A stretch of 64,000 nt of DNA from Acidobacteriota bacterium (GTDB lineage Bacteria; Acidobacteriota; Vicinamibacteria; Vicinamibacterales; SCN-69-37), in NCBI GenBank assembly GCA_947467605.1, contig CANIII010000006.1, positions 124,001 to 188,000 of the forward strand, written 5' to 3'. The translations under genes were made by a program, and so were the position numbers. The notes under the pieces were generated by a model. It did no database searches, was not told the DNA's origin, and was given only the letters and a program-made list of their open reading frames with translations. This document shows, piece by piece, positions 54,867 to 64,000 of this stretch. Every line of letters begins with the position of its first letter. Position 1 is the first letter of the stretch.

Positions 54867-55876
54867 CTCGATCGCTCGCACTCTGTTTCGCTGCGTTCTT
54901 GATGGTGACGGTTAGGGCCGAGACGCTCGCACCGCTCCGCGGTCCGATCGTCGACGCGCACAACTGCTACACGGAGGGCGGCAAGTGGGCCGACCGGCTC
55001 TCACGCGCGCTTGGCACCAGGCAGCGGCCGATCGGCATCGAGCAGGATCTGGTGTGGCGGCCAGACGGCCGGGGCGGCGGCACGTCGGTCGTGGCGCACG
55101 ATCCGGAACTGATTGGTGGCGAGCCGACGCTCGACGAACACTTCTTCAAAGTGGTGGCGCCGACTCTGGATGCCGCGCTGGCGGCACATGAAACAAGCGC
55201 CTGGCCGCTCATCGTGCTGCACTTTGATTTCAAAACCAATGAACCCGAGCATCACCGCTATGTGATGACGCTGCTGCGCACGTACGAGCGCTGGCTCACG
55301 ACCTCGGCGCGCGGTGCCGACGACCGCGTGCAACCATTCAAGATCGGGCCGCTGCTTGTGCTGACGGAAGCCGGTGAGAATCAGCAGCGGGATTTCTATG
55401 ACACGCTGCCGGCCGGCTCCACGATGCTGATCTTTGGCACCGTACCGAACGTGTCACTCACCAATTCGCGCGATCGCGACGTGCAGGCCGAGGCCGCCGT
55501 GTCCGCGGCGCCGTCTGTGCTGTTGCCGTCAGGCGCCACCAACTACCGCCGCTGGGCGAACTTCTCCTGGGCCGTCGTCGAGCGAGGAGGGCAAACCCGT
55601 GCTGGTGAGTGGGATGCGGCCGACTCAGCGCGACTAGGGGCCATCGTGACGCGTGCGCACGAACTGGGCCTCTGGTTGCGTTTCTACACACTCGATGGCT
55701 TCGCGCCGATTGACGATCGAGGATGGTCGGCCAGCTACAACTTCGGCTCGGTCGCCGCTGTGCGCGTACGCTGGCGCGCGGCCATCGATGCCGGCGTAGA
55801 TCTGATCGCCACGGATCAGTACGAGGGGCTTGCCGCTGAACTGGCAGCGGCGACGAAACGATCGGCGGTGCGCTGA
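54863..55876 (+). CDS. Secreted PI-PLC/GDPD-like phosphodiesterase
   Basis: This 337-residue protein has a signal peptide (about 1-18) and a TIM-barrel phosphodiesterase signature. IVDAHNCY near the start and IGIEQDLVW and VVAHDPE supply candidate catalytic His/Glu/Asp, and LRFYTLDG and GVDLIATDQYEGL form late strands. It likely splits phosphodiesters such as phospholipid head groups, whose product the coupled phosphatase could then dephosphorylate. Whether it is PI-PLC or glycerophosphodiesterase-like cannot be decided. Confidence 0.72.
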   Translation: MTRSLALCFAAFLMVTVRAETLAPLRGPIVDAHNCYTEGGKWADRLSRALGTRQRPIGIEQDLVWRPDGRGGGTSVVAHDPELIGGEPTLDEHFFKVVAPTLDAALAAHETSAWPLIVLHFDFKTNEPEHHRYVMTLLRTYERWLTTSARGADDRVQPFKIGPLLVLTEAGENQQRDFYDTLPAGSTMLIFGTVPNVSLTNSRDRDVQAEAAVSAAPSVLLPSGATNYRRWANFSWAVVERGGQTRAGEWDAADSARLGAIVTRAHELGLWLRFYTLDGFAPIDDRGWSASYNFGSVAAVRVRWRAAIDAGVDLIATDQYEGLAAELAAATKRSAVR

Positions 55877-56003
55877 CCGGGCGGGCTGTCCGGTGCCGGA
55901 CCGCGCGGTCGTGACCGCCGTCTGCGAAACGGAACCCACGAATGGACCGATCAGCCAGTCGATTGCTCAGGAGCACGGTGATTCGCGCATAATCGTCGTC
56001 ACC

Positions 56004-59000
56004 ATGAAGCGATTGTCCCTGGCTCTGATTCTGGTCATTTTCGCCATTGTCGCGTCGCTCGCCCAGCAGACGCAGAACGCGACGCAAGGTGGCGACCAGA
56101 TGCTGGACGGCATCGGTGAAACCGCGCTGGTGGCCCGCTACGCCTTCAATGGCAATGCAGAGGACGCGTCGCGCAATCAGTTTCACGCGAAGCTTGCGGG
56201 ACCGAGTCCCTCGTTTGTGACCGACCCGGCCGCGCGGCAAGTGTTGCTCCTGACTGGTGACGGCAGCTATGTGCAGCTGCCGGCCAATGCGTTGGCGGGC
56301 GAAGACGCCGTGGCCGTGACCGGCTGGTTGTATCTGCCGACGCGCGCGTCAGGGCCGATCTTCGACTTTGGGCAGAGTGCGGCCACGCGTCTCTACGCCG
56401 TGGTCGATCAGCAACAGGGCTTTCGCGCCGGCGCCGTCGTCGATGGCCAGGTCCGCGGTGAGACGACGCCGAAAGAGGTGGTCCAGAACCAGTGGGTGCA
56501 CTTTGCGGTCGTGCTCGATCCGGCGGCCAAGGTGTTGACGACCTACGTGGACGGCATGCGAGCGGGGCAGGCGACCAACGTGGCCGTGTCGCCCGGCCAG
56601 ATCGTGCCGCAGACGGCGACGAGCAATCGTCTCTTCCTCGGCCGCGCGCAAGACGACAAGACGCCGACATTGCACGGACGGTTGCGCGACATTCGCCTCT
56701 ACCGCGTCGCGCTGGCGGATGAGCCGATTGCGGCGATTCGGCGCAATGCACTTACGGCCACGACGCAAGCGGCACGGGGCCGCGGCGCTGCGCCGGAAAT
56801 CTCCATCGCGGATATTCCGCGCGAGTCGCCGTTTGCGGCGCGCCTGACGAATGTGCCCGACGTCACCGTGGAGACCGTGATCGGCATGATGCCGCGACTG
56901 CCCGTGATGCTGCGCGCCACCTACGCGGGCGGCGGTGCGGGTGATGTGCGCGTGATCTGGCCTTCGCCGACAGATGCATCGTCAGTGCAGGCGACGGGCA
57001 GCTACACCGTCACCGGCCGCGTGCCGGGCACGCGGTTCGAACCGAAGGCCACGGTGATTGTGAAGGTGCCGGTCGGCGTCATGACGCCACCGGATCGTCT
57101 GGTCGAACCGTTTCCGCTGTCGCAGGTCGTGCTCAACAAAGACGCGCGCGGTAACGACACACCGTTCATCAAGAACCGCGACAAGTTTCTCAAAGGTCTC
57201 GCCGAGAGCAATCCGGACAACTTTCTGTACAACTTCCGCGATGCATTCGGCCAGCCGCAGCCGGCTGGCACCGTGCAGCTGGAAGGGTGGGACAACCAGA
57301 CGACGAGGCTGCGTGGGCATGCGAGCGGCCACTATCTGACGGCGATTGCACAGGCGTATGCGAGCACGGGATACGACCCGGCGCTGCAGGCCGTGTTTCT
57401 CAAGAAGCTGAACTACCTCGTCGACGTTTTGTACGACCTCTCGCAGAAGTCGGGCAAGCCGGCGCAGGCGGGTGGGCCGGCGGTTGCGCTGGCGACGGCG
57501 GTGCCAGTGGGCCCCGGTCGCGCGAACTACGATTCAAATCTGCGCGCGGGTGCCATTCGCACGGACTATTGGAATTGGGGCACGGGCTTCATCAGCGCGT
57601 ATCCGCCCGACCAGTTCATCATGCTCGAGCGTGGCGCGACCTATGGCACGCAAGACAGCCAGATCTGGGCGCCGTACTACACGCTGCACAAGATTCTTTC
57701 GGGCCTGCTGGATACCTACGAAGTGGCCGGCAACACCAAAGCCCTGGAGATTGCGAAGGGCATGGGCGGGTGGGTGTACACACGTCTGCAGGCGCTGCCG
57801 CCCGAGACGCGCACCGCCATGTGGGGGCGCTACATCGCCGGCGAGTACGGCGGCATGAACGAGGCCATGGCGCGCCTGTTCCGTCTCACAGGCGACAAGC
57901 GGTTCGTCGACACCGCGAAGCTCTTCGACAACACGACGGTGTTCTTCGGCAATGCGAATCGCGATGGCGGTTTGGCGAAGCGAGTGGACACGATCCGGGG
58001 CAAGCACGCCAATCAGCACATTCCGCAGATCACCGGCGCGCTCGAGACGTTCCGCAACACGAAGGAAATGCCGTACTACCAGATCGCGAGCAATTTCTGG
58101 GAGATCGTGAACAGCGGCTACACATACAGCATCGGCGGTGTGGCCGGCGCGAAGAACCCCAACAACGCGGAGTGCTTTCCGAGCCAGCCCAACACGCTCT
58201 GGGAAAACGGTTTTGCCACGGGCGGCCAGAACGAGACGTGCGCGACCTACAACATTCTCAAGCTCGACCGGCAGCTCTTCATGTACGACCAGACGTCGAA
58301 GTACATGGACCACTACGAGCGCGCCCTCTACAACCACATCCTGGCGTCGGTGGCCGAAGACAACGCGGGCAACACGTATCACGTGCCGCTCAATCCTGGC
58401 GCGCGCAAGAACTTTGGCAACGCGAACATGAGCGGCTTCACGTGCTGTAACGGCACGGCGCTCGAAAGCAACACGAAGCTGCAGGACACGATCTATTTCC
58501 GAAGCGCGAACCAGCAGGCGCTCTACGTCAATCTGTTTGTTGCCTCGACGGTGAACTGGACCGAGCGCAAAGTGACGGTGCAGCAGGTGACCGATTTCCC
58601 GTACGCCGACACGACGAAGCTGATCGTGAAGGGCGCCGGCAAGTTCGATATGAAGGTGCGCGTGCCGTCGTGGGCCACCCGCGGCTTCTTCGTGAAGATC
58701 AACGGACGCGACGAATCCGTGAAGGCGACACCGGGCACCTATCTGACGATCGCGCGCACGTGGAAAGACAACGACACGGTCGAGCTGCGGATGCCGTTTT
58801 CGTTCAGCCTCGATCACGTGCCGGATCAGCCGAATGTGGCCAGCCTCCTCTATGGCCCGGTGCTGCTGGCCGCTGAAGAAGCCGCTGCGCGCACGGATTG
58901 GCGCCGCGTCGAGTTTGACGCCGCCGACATCAGCCGCTCCATCGCGGGCGACCCGGCCACGCTGCGTTTCTCAATCGCGGGCGTGTCGTTCAAGCCCTTC

Positions 59001-59051
59001 TACGAAACCTATGGGCGGCATTCGGTCTACGTGCACGTGGTGTTCAAGTAG
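56004..59051 (+). CDS. Secreted LamG domain plus GH127 beta-L-arabinofuranosidase
   Basis: This 1015-residue enzyme has a signal peptide (about 1-20), a LamG/concanavalin-type domain (about 40-240), an Ig-like domain of about 80 residues, then a GH127 (DUF1680) catalytic domain. Catalytic zinc-cysteine motifs are GGQNETCATYN (Glu and Cys) and FTCCNGT (paired Cys), as in the HypBA1 type where the cysteine is the nucleophile. It should remove beta-L-arabinofuranose or related sugars from plant glycans outside the cell. The ATG at 56004 is chosen because it begins the signal peptide. Confidence 0.85.
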   Translation: MKRLSLALILVIFAIVASLAQQTQNATQGGDQMLDGIGETALVARYAFNGNAEDASRNQFHAKLAGPSPSFVTDPAARQVLLLTGDGSYVQLPANALAGEDAVAVTGWLYLPTRASGPIFDFGQSAATRLYAVVDQQQGFRAGAVVDGQVRGETTPKEVVQNQWVHFAVVLDPAAKVLTTYVDGMRAGQATNVAVSPGQIVPQTATSNRLFLGRAQDDKTPTLHGRLRDIRLYRVALADEPIAAIRRNALTATTQAARGRGAAPEISIADIPRESPFAARLTNVPDVTVETVIGMMPRLPVMLRATYAGGGAGDVRVIWPSPTDASSVQATGSYTVTGRVPGTRFEPKATVIVKVPVGVMTPPDRLVEPFPLSQVVLNKDARGNDTPFIKNRDKFLKGLAESNPDNFLYNFRDAFGQPQPAGTVQLEGWDNQTTRLRGHASGHYLTAIAQAYASTGYDPALQAVFLKKLNYLVDVLYDLSQKSGKPAQAGGPAVALATAVPVGPGRANYDSNLRAGAIRTDYWNWGTGFISAYPPDQFIMLERGATYGTQDSQIWAPYYTLHKILSGLLDTYEVAGNTKALEIAKGMGGWVYTRLQALPPETRTAMWGRYIAGEYGGMNEAMARLFRLTGDKRFVDTAKLFDNTTVFFGNANRDGGLAKRVDTIRGKHANQHIPQITGALETFRNTKEMPYYQIASNFWEIVNSGYTYSIGGVAGAKNPNNAECFPSQPNTLWENGFATGGQNETCATYNILKLDRQLFMYDQTSKYMDHYERALYNHILASVAEDNAGNTYHVPLNPGARKNFGNANMSGFTCCNGTALESNTKLQDTIYFRSANQQALYVNLFVASTVNWTERKVTVQQVTDFPYADTTKLIVKGAGKFDMKVRVPSWATRGFFVKINGRDESVKATPGTYLTIARTWKDNDTVELRMPFSFSLDHVPDQPNVASLLYGPVLLAAEEAAARTDWRRVEFDAADISRSIAGDPATLRFSIAGVSFKPFYETYGRHSVYVHVVFK

Positions 59052-59052
59052 C

Positions 59053-59403
59053 CTAACGCCGGTCGAAGTTCGGCGGCGCTGCCGTGTTCCGATCGGCCAT
59101 CCGCTCCAGTGTGTGGTCGATCAATCGGGAGAGCTTGCCGCTGGCGGCGATGACCGCGTCATGGATGGTGGCTGCCTGCTCCGTGACGGCGAACGGTGTG
59201 CGGCCGGCCAGGTGCGCTTCAAGCACACAGCGCATGTCGTCCGTGCCGGGTTTCTTGTTGCTGTTTTCATCGGTCAGATGGACGGTGACTCGGGTAATGC
59301 GGTCGCTCACGCCCGCGAGCGATGGTTCGATCACGCTCTTGACCCAGGTCGCCAGGGCTGCGTGGCCGTCGATGTTGTGATCGGTGTTCACCAGTATCTG
59401 CAT
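59053..59403 (-). CDS. hpf: HPF/RaiA-family ribosome hibernation factor
   Basis: This 116-residue protein has the beta-alpha-beta-beta-beta-alpha pattern of the family: MQILVNTDHNIDG at the start, RVTVHLTDENSNK in the middle strand and a basic C-terminal helix with HDAVIAASGKLSRLI. It binds ribosomes in stationary phase. Met at 59403 gives the family N-terminus. No C-terminal dimerisation domain is present, so it is the short form. It converges with the GH127 gene two bases away. Confidence 0.72.
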   Translation of the reverse strand: MQILVNTDHNIDGHAALATWVKSVIEPSLAGVSDRITRVTVHLTDENSNKKPGTDDMRCVLEAHLAGRTPFAVTEQAATIHDAVIAASGKLSRLIDHTLERMADRNTAAPPNFDRR

Positions 59404-59438
59404 GTGTCTGGAGCCTATGCGGTCGCCTGCGGGGGCGA

Positions 59439-59460
59439 ATGTGCACAAGCGCACACGGCG
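59439..59460. repeat. 22-base repeat, copy 1
   Basis: This word matches 63796-63817 at 21 of 22 positions and contains a small TGTGC/GCACA inverted repeat. It lies upstream of hpf on the minus strand. Confidence 0.5.
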
Positions 59461-59485
59461 CCGAACCCACGCGCATCTCTGAGCG

Positions 59486-60883
59486 TTACCGCCGCAACTG
59501 GGCGGCTCTCAGCAGGAGCGACACCGCCGCGAGGCCGAGCAGCACACCGGCAGGGATCGCGAAGAGCCTCGGCCAGTACCAGACCACCCCCATCACGAGC
59601 AGGAGAAAGACGCCGGCCGCGGCCATGACCTGGGCTTCGGCGGGCCCGAGTTCGCGTCGATTCGTGATCGACGCGGCAGCGGCGCTGCCGATGCCCATCG
59701 CACCCGCGGCTGCGCGACGACCGCGTCCTTGTTTCGCGCCGCTCGGCCCAACATGCCGCTGTTCCGGTTGCACGCTGAGGCGGACGTTGCGGTGGTTGGT
59801 CAGCACAACCTCGGTCGCATGGCTCAGGTCGTTGAGAAACATCTGCTCCATGGCGACGGCAAACCTGGCGTCATCGACGGCGACGTCGAGTTCCCAGTTG
59901 CCCAGCCAGCTGGTCAGGTTCAGATTTGAGGAGCCGACGCGCGCCCATCGCGAGTCAGCCACGGCCGTCTTGGCGTGGAGCATCGATCCGTTCCATTCGA
60001 ACACGCGCACGCCGGACTCGAGCAGCGGACGATAGCCCGCGCGGGATAACGATCGCACCAGCGGCACGTCACTCGCGCCCGGCACGAGCAGACGAACATC
60101 CACGCCATCCTTGACCGCGGACTTCAGCGCTTGCACATAGAGACTCGTCGCCACGAAATACGCGTCGGTCAGCCACAATGTCTGCGTCGCGGCTGCGGCG
60201 ATGAGCTGGTCGAATCGATACAGGCTCCCGGTCGACGGCGAGCCCACAATGACGCGCATCGCCACGTCGCCCGCGGGTGGAATGGACGCCCGGTCGCGAA
60301 GGTCAGCGTCCGGCACGGGCGCGCCCGCCATGGCCCATGTGTCGGCGAATGCGCGATTGATGTCCGCGACCGCAGGTCCGACGATGACGACGCCGGTGTC
60401 GCGCCATGGTTCGATGTGGCGCTCCGCATCGCCGACCCAGGCCTCGCCGATGCACAGCCCGGAGACGAACCCCGTGTGTCCGTCGATCGTCAGGATCTTC
60501 CGGTGATCCCGGCTGACCCATCCGAACAGACTGTCGAATCGCGGAGGATTGAACCGGCGTACATCGACGCCGCCCCGCGACAGCACACGCAGGGCGTGGC
60601 GCGTGCCGAACTTCAACGAGCCAAACCAATCCACGAGCACGCGAACGTGCACGCCCTCGCGGGCCTTTGCCGCCAGCGCTTCGGCGAAGGCGAGGCCGAC
60701 GCTGTCGCCGTGAATGATGTAGGTTTCGAGATGAATCGACTGCGTCGCAGCGGCGATCGCATCGAGCCAGGCCGGGTAGTTCTCCCTGCCGTCCGTGAGA
60801 ATCCGGATCGAGTTTCCGGGCACGAGCGTCGCGCCCGTCGTCCTGGCGAATGTTTGGTCGTCGTCAAGCGTCGCCGAGCGCAC
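59486..60883 (-). CDS. Phospholipase D / cardiolipin synthase-like enzyme
   Basis: This 465-residue enzyme has two HKD motifs, in HRKILTIDGHTG and HAKTAVADS (each HxKx4D with a trailing GSxN-type region), so the two-lobe PLD active site is complete. Two C-terminal hydrophobic segments (about 410-455) would anchor it in the membrane, the reverse of usual Cls, whose helices are N-terminal. It may form or turn over cardiolipin or phosphatidylglycerol. The start is GTG at 60883 without a clear Shine-Dalgarno. Confidence 0.82.
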   Translation of the reverse strand: MRSATLDDDQTFARTTGATLVPGNSIRILTDGRENYPAWLDAIAAATQSIHLETYIIHGDSVGLAFAEALAAKAREGVHVRVLVDWFGSLKFGTRHALRVLSRGGVDVRRFNPPRFDSLFGWVSRDHRKILTIDGHTGFVSGLCIGEAWVGDAERHIEPWRDTGVVIVGPAVADINRAFADTWAMAGAPVPDADLRDRASIPPAGDVAMRVIVGSPSTGSLYRFDQLIAAAATQTLWLTDAYFVATSLYVQALKSAVKDGVDVRLLVPGASDVPLVRSLSRAGYRPLLESGVRVFEWNGSMLHAKTAVADSRWARVGSSNLNLTSWLGNWELDVAVDDARFAVAMEQMFLNDLSHATEVVLTNHRNVRLSVQPEQRHVGPSGAKQGRGRRAAAGAMGIGSAAAASITNRRELGPAEAQVMAAAGVFLLLVMGVVWYWPRLFAIPAGVLLGLAAVSLLLRAAQLRR

Positions 60884-60965
60884 AGGGCAATTCTAGTCGG
60901 TGGGCTGGGTTCGGACTTCGTGTATCCTTTTCGCGGTTCCCACCGATCACGAGAAAGGTTTGTCC

Positions 60966-61841
60966 ATGTCTCTTCGCGCCCGGGTCTGGTTTCCTCTGGC
61001 TGTTGCAGCAATGGGATTCGCCTCAACACAGGTCAGCACGCAGAAAGGGCCGGCGCTGCCCGATGTGCTGAAGTCGGCCGGTGACTACTTGGTGCAGTAC
61101 TCCAAGCAGCTTGGCGCCGTGGCGGCCGAGGAGGATTACGTCCATACCGAACCCAGCGTGAGGGGCAGCTTGGCGATCCGTCTGGCCTCGGACGTGGTCT
61201 TCCTCGGATTGGGGGGCGGCGGTGTGGCCACTTTCCGCGATGTGGTCAGCGTTGACGGCGCGGTCGTGCACAAGCGCGACGACCGGTTGCTGACGCTCTT
61301 CACGGCGACGCCTGATTCGTCGCTGCTGCCCGCGACGCGCCTGACCGATGAGAGCATTCGCTACTACCGGAGTCCGGCGCTGCGGGGGCTCGATCAGCCC
61401 ACACTCGCGCTCACGTACCTCAAGACCGAGAATCAGGAACGGTCGGTGTTCAAGCTCGACAGCGTCAAGAACATGAAGGGCGTCGATGTCGCGATTGTGA
61501 AATTCACCGAGCGCGGCACGCCGAGGCTGCTGCCATCTGCCGAGAACGTAGCGGCTGAGGGCCGCTTCTGGATTGAAGTGAAGACCGGAGCCATTCGGCA
61601 GACGGAACTCGCGCTCCCTGGCAAGTCCGCTGACGTTAGGGCCACGGTCAACTACGCGGCCGAAGCGAAGCTCGCTATGTGGCTGCCCGTCGAGATGACT
61701 CAGAAGATCGATCTCTATGCTGATGGTGGGATGAGCAGCATGGGCAGCGTCGGTGGGCAGGGCGGACACCAGGGGCTCGAAGGCAGCGCCGAGTATTCGA
61801 AGTTTCGACGCGTGCCCGTCGACCTGAGCAAGATCAAGTGA
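60966..61841 (+). CDS. Secreted protein of unknown function, paired with VWFA-related gene
   Basis: This 291-residue protein has a signal peptide (about 1-24) and a beta-rich body. It probably has a lipoprotein-carrier-like fold (repeated strands, FWIEVKTGAIRQTEL and KIDLYADGG). A Met/Gly-rich stretch (YADGGMSSMGSVGGQGGHQG) near residue 260 precedes the basic tail. AAAGG lies seven bases before the ATG. It ends one base before the VWFA-related gene, so the pair is an operon. I do not recognise a specific family. Confidence 0.62.
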   Translation: MSLRARVWFPLAVAAMGFASTQVSTQKGPALPDVLKSAGDYLVQYSKQLGAVAAEEDYVHTEPSVRGSLAIRLASDVVFLGLGGGGVATFRDVVSVDGAVVHKRDDRLLTLFTATPDSSLLPATRLTDESIRYYRSPALRGLDQPTLALTYLKTENQERSVFKLDSVKNMKGVDVAIVKFTERGTPRLLPSAENVAAEGRFWIEVKTGAIRQTELALPGKSADVRATVNYAAEAKLAMWLPVEMTQKIDLYADGGMSSMGSVGGQGGHQGLEGSAEYSKFRRVPVDLSKIK

Positions 61842-61842
61842 C

Positions 61843-63672
61843 ATGAAAGCCGGGATACTTGCCGCGTCCGCTACCGCCATCCTGCTGGTAGAGGCCATGG
61901 GGGCCGCGCAGGCGCCCGTCGCGCAATTCAAGGCCGGCGTCGAAGCGACGACGCTGAACGTGTCCGTCGTCGACAGGCGCCTCGCGCCCGTTCGTGGTCT
62001 GCAGCGCGACGACTTCACGGTGCTCGAGGACGGCAGGCCTCACCGCATCGTGTCGTTCTCTGAGGAAGTGTTGCGTCGCGACGTGCCGCCGGGGCCGGTG
62101 TGGGAGCGAAACTTCTCACCCGACGTGGCGACCAATGGCGACGATGTGCGGCGTTTGATTGTGATCCTGATGGGATACGAGTTCGACCCGTTCGCGCGTG
62201 GCAAAGCGCTGCAAATTGCGCACGCGATCATCGATCGCCTCGGGCCCGACGACCGCGCGGCGGTGGTGTGGTCGCAGCGGTCTGACGACTCGCAGAACTT
62301 CACGTCCGACCGCGCCAAGCTGCACGCGGCTCTGGATCGCATGCGGCTCGGCGCGGCGTTCCCGCGATCGAATTGCATCAAGGAATTCCTGGCGGGCACG
62401 CTGGCCGATTTTCCGGAGAAGCGGAAAGTGATCATCAATATCGGGGCCGGCAATACCGCTGTCTCGCTCGACGCCCGGATGCCGAGCCTCATACGCATTG
62501 AAGGCAAGGAGCTCGAGCTGTTTGCACGAAGCTGCCCGCCGACGCCCATGCCGTTTGCGGCGATGGCACAGCGCGCCAATATCGTGATCTACAACATCGA
62601 TCCGCACGGACTCAACGGAGGTGGGTTCGACACCGATGAGAATCCGACTGGCGGTCGAACGCTCGACAAATCGAACGCACCGGAGCGCTACGTCGAGACC
62701 GTGTTCGCCGAGAACGACAGCTACTACGTCATCGCGTACGAGTCGACGAACACCAAGCCTCGCGAGGCGTTTCGGAAGATTGACGTGAAGGTGAACCGGC
62801 CGGGCGTCGAGGTGCGTGCCCCGAAGAACTGGTACGAGTCGGGACCGACGGCGAAGGCGTTGGCCAAGGACCCGAGCAAAGCCACGCCGCCGTTGCTGAG
62901 AGCCATCGAGCCTGTGCTGCCTGATGCGCGGTTGCCGTTGCGTGCTGCCGTGACGCCGTTTGCCACCGTGGCGGGGAAGTCTGGCTCCGCCGTCGCCATC
63001 ACGCTCGGCATTACGCTGCCGCGTGCCCGGCGCGGCGACGCGCTCGAAGACACCGTAGACATCGAAGAGCACGCGTACGATCTCGAAGGGAAGGAGCGCG
63101 CCGTTCATCGTCAATCTGCGCGAGTCGCGCTCCTGCCTGCCGGCGGCGACGCGCGAATCGAGATCCTGTCGCAGATGGATCTGAAACCCGGCCGCTACCG
63201 GGTCCGAATGTCCATCTCGAGCGCGCTCCTGAAACAGACGGCAAGCGTCTACGCCGACCTGACCGTGCCCGACTTCTTCAAGGAGCCACTGTCGCTGTCC
63301 GGCGTTGCACTGTCTGCTGATGGGCCTGTCGCTTCGGCGCCGAAGGTTGCCCTGGCGAAGTTCCTTCCCGTATCGCCCACCACCGAGCGCGAGTTTGCGC
63401 CTGGCACGACGGCGAGTGCCTTTCTTCGCATCTATCAGAAGAAGTCGCCGCTCCCGGTTTCCATGGAGATGGAGATTCGCGCTGCGAACGACACCGTCGT
63501 CGTCACTGATCGACAGGACGTGCCCGCGGATCAGTTTGGGTCCGGTCGATCGGCGGACTTCGAGTGGCGCCTGCCGCTTGCGAAACTCGCACCGGGAAAG
63601 TATCTGGTGAGGCTCATCGCGCATGCCGGAAAGACGTTGGCTGAACGGTCGCTGCAGATCGTCGTGAGGTAG
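61843..63672 (+). CDS. VWFA-related secreted protein
   Basis: This 609-residue protein has a signal peptide (about 1-23) and the acidobacterial VWFA-related domain. The sequence begins NVSVVDRRLAPVRGLQRDDFTVLEDG, with a Rossmann-like fold and Ser/Asp motifs (WSQRSDDS, NIGAGNT), and then a C-terminal beta-sandwich half of about 280 residues. It probably sits at the cell surface or in the periplasm as a binding protein. The broken gene at 30053 belongs to the same family. A metal-ion (MIDAS) motif is not clearly complete. Confidence 0.75.
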   Translation: MKAGILAASATAILLVEAMGAAQAPVAQFKAGVEATTLNVSVVDRRLAPVRGLQRDDFTVLEDGRPHRIVSFSEEVLRRDVPPGPVWERNFSPDVATNGDDVRRLIVILMGYEFDPFARGKALQIAHAIIDRLGPDDRAAVVWSQRSDDSQNFTSDRAKLHAALDRMRLGAAFPRSNCIKEFLAGTLADFPEKRKVIINIGAGNTAVSLDARMPSLIRIEGKELELFARSCPPTPMPFAAMAQRANIVIYNIDPHGLNGGGFDTDENPTGGRTLDKSNAPERYVETVFAENDSYYVIAYESTNTKPREAFRKIDVKVNRPGVEVRAPKNWYESGPTAKALAKDPSKATPPLLRAIEPVLPDARLPLRAAVTPFATVAGKSGSAVAITLGITLPRARRGDALEDTVDIEEHAYDLEGKERAVHRQSARVALLPAGGDARIEILSQMDLKPGRYRVRMSISSALLKQTASVYADLTVPDFFKEPLSLSGVALSADGPVASAPKVALAKFLPVSPTTEREFAPGTTASAFLRIYQKKSPLPVSMEMEIRAANDTVVVTDRQDVPADQFGSGRSADFEWRLPLAKLAPGKYLVRLIAHAGKTLAERSLQIVVR

Positions 63673-63795
63673 CCCCGGTCGCCCCACATTACATTAATCA
63701 GTGGCTGACGAGCGACCTGATGACGCTGAAGAGGCTGCGAATCACTTATCCGACCGCGACACCCGCGGTGAAGAAACACCGGCGTCGGGCGGCCG

Positions 63796-63817
63796 ATGTG
63801 CACAAGGGCACACGGCG
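63796..63817. repeat. 22-base repeat, copy 2
   Basis: This word matches 59439-59460 at 21 of 22 positions. It is 78 bases upstream of the partial gene at the window edge. Confidence 0.5.
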
Positions 63818-63894
63818 TGTCGGCAGACGTTATTCGCGTCAAAACAATCTTCCCGGGGGCTGTCGGCCTCATAATTCCGCCTCGAGGTGTTCTC

Positions 63895-64000
63895 ATGATC
63901 GCGTGGTTCAATCGGCGGACAATGCTCCTGGTCGCGGTGCTTATCGCCGCGGTGGGCGTTTCCCTGCGGGTCTCTGCACAAGATAGTCGAGTCAATCCCG
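63895..64000 (+). CDS. Partial gene for a secreted protein, cut by the window end
   Basis: An ATG at 63895 with GAGGT six bases upstream opens a frame of 35 codons that runs off the end. The product starts with Arg-Arg and a hydrophobic signal peptide (MLLVAVLIAAVGVSL) ending VSAQ, so it is exported. It probably belongs to the same group of secreted proteins. No function can be given from the visible part. Confidence 0.6.
   Translation, partial: MIAWFNRRTMLLVAVLIAAVGVSLRVSAQDSRVNP

Overview
The window is GC-rich and gene-dense, with short intergenic gaps, many 1-4 base start/stop overlaps and frequent GTG/TTG starts. The gene families point to Acidobacteriota, probably a Vicinamibacteria-like lineage: a secreted VWFA-related protein (plus a second, broken copy), a large Oar-type TonB receptor with a carboxypeptidase-regulatory N-domain, a PQQ dehydrogenase with a small cytochrome partner, GH127 and a VKOR-DsbA fusion. 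This placement is inference from gene content. I see no rRNA, tRNA, CRISPR array, integrase or complete insertion sequence, and no gene-free stretch longer than about 300 bases.

Layout. 0-8.1 kb: type IV pilus block (pilin behind a sigma-54-type promoter, VKOR-DsbA, ABC exporter pair, TPR protein, prepilin peptidase, three minor-pilin-like proteins, one small protein), closed by a 113-base inverted-repeat element. 8.2-23 kb: housekeeping and envelope genes (aroB, proS, GT87-type glycosyltransferase, HEAT protein, OmpA-family porin, tatA-tatC, S41 protease, smc, M48 protease). 23-28.7 kb: three oxidoreductase or copper-type genes, each behind the same spaced motif (AAGGG-N16-CGCGTTA), followed by a cupredoxin and a lipoprotein. 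28.8-32 kb and 39.9-40.7 kb: rearranged patches with truncated, frameshifted and inserted gene fragments. 32-39.8 kb: PQQ dehydrogenase plus cytochrome/HhH protein, a metallothionein-ferritin pair, a 5'-3' exonuclease, a tyrosine phosphatase, KatG and an HDOD protein. 40.7-48.6 kb, minus strand: a solute-binding-like protein and a five-gene overlapping operon (PHP-glycosyltransferase, class III aminotransferase, phosphatidylserine decarboxylase, Mpo1-like membrane protein, PmtA-like methyltransferase) that looks like a membrane-lipid pathway. 48.8-64 kb: PhoH2-type protein, TonB receptor, alkaline phosphatase plus PLC-like pair, secreted LamG-GH127, hibernation factor, phospholipase D and a VWFA-related pair, ending in a gene cut by the window edge.

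The most unusual items are: the shared ECF-type promoter motif over three neighbouring genes; an in-frame chimera of a multicopper-oxidase domain with the C-terminal half of a CusB-like adaptor and a cupredoxin; a serine hydrolase fused to an MDR oxidoreductase; a very short metallothionein gene overlapping a ferritin-like gene; the lipid operon; and a roughly 110-base piece of tgt wedged between two minus-strand gene fragments. The broken genes are visible in the sequence, but assembly error cannot be excluded without reads.
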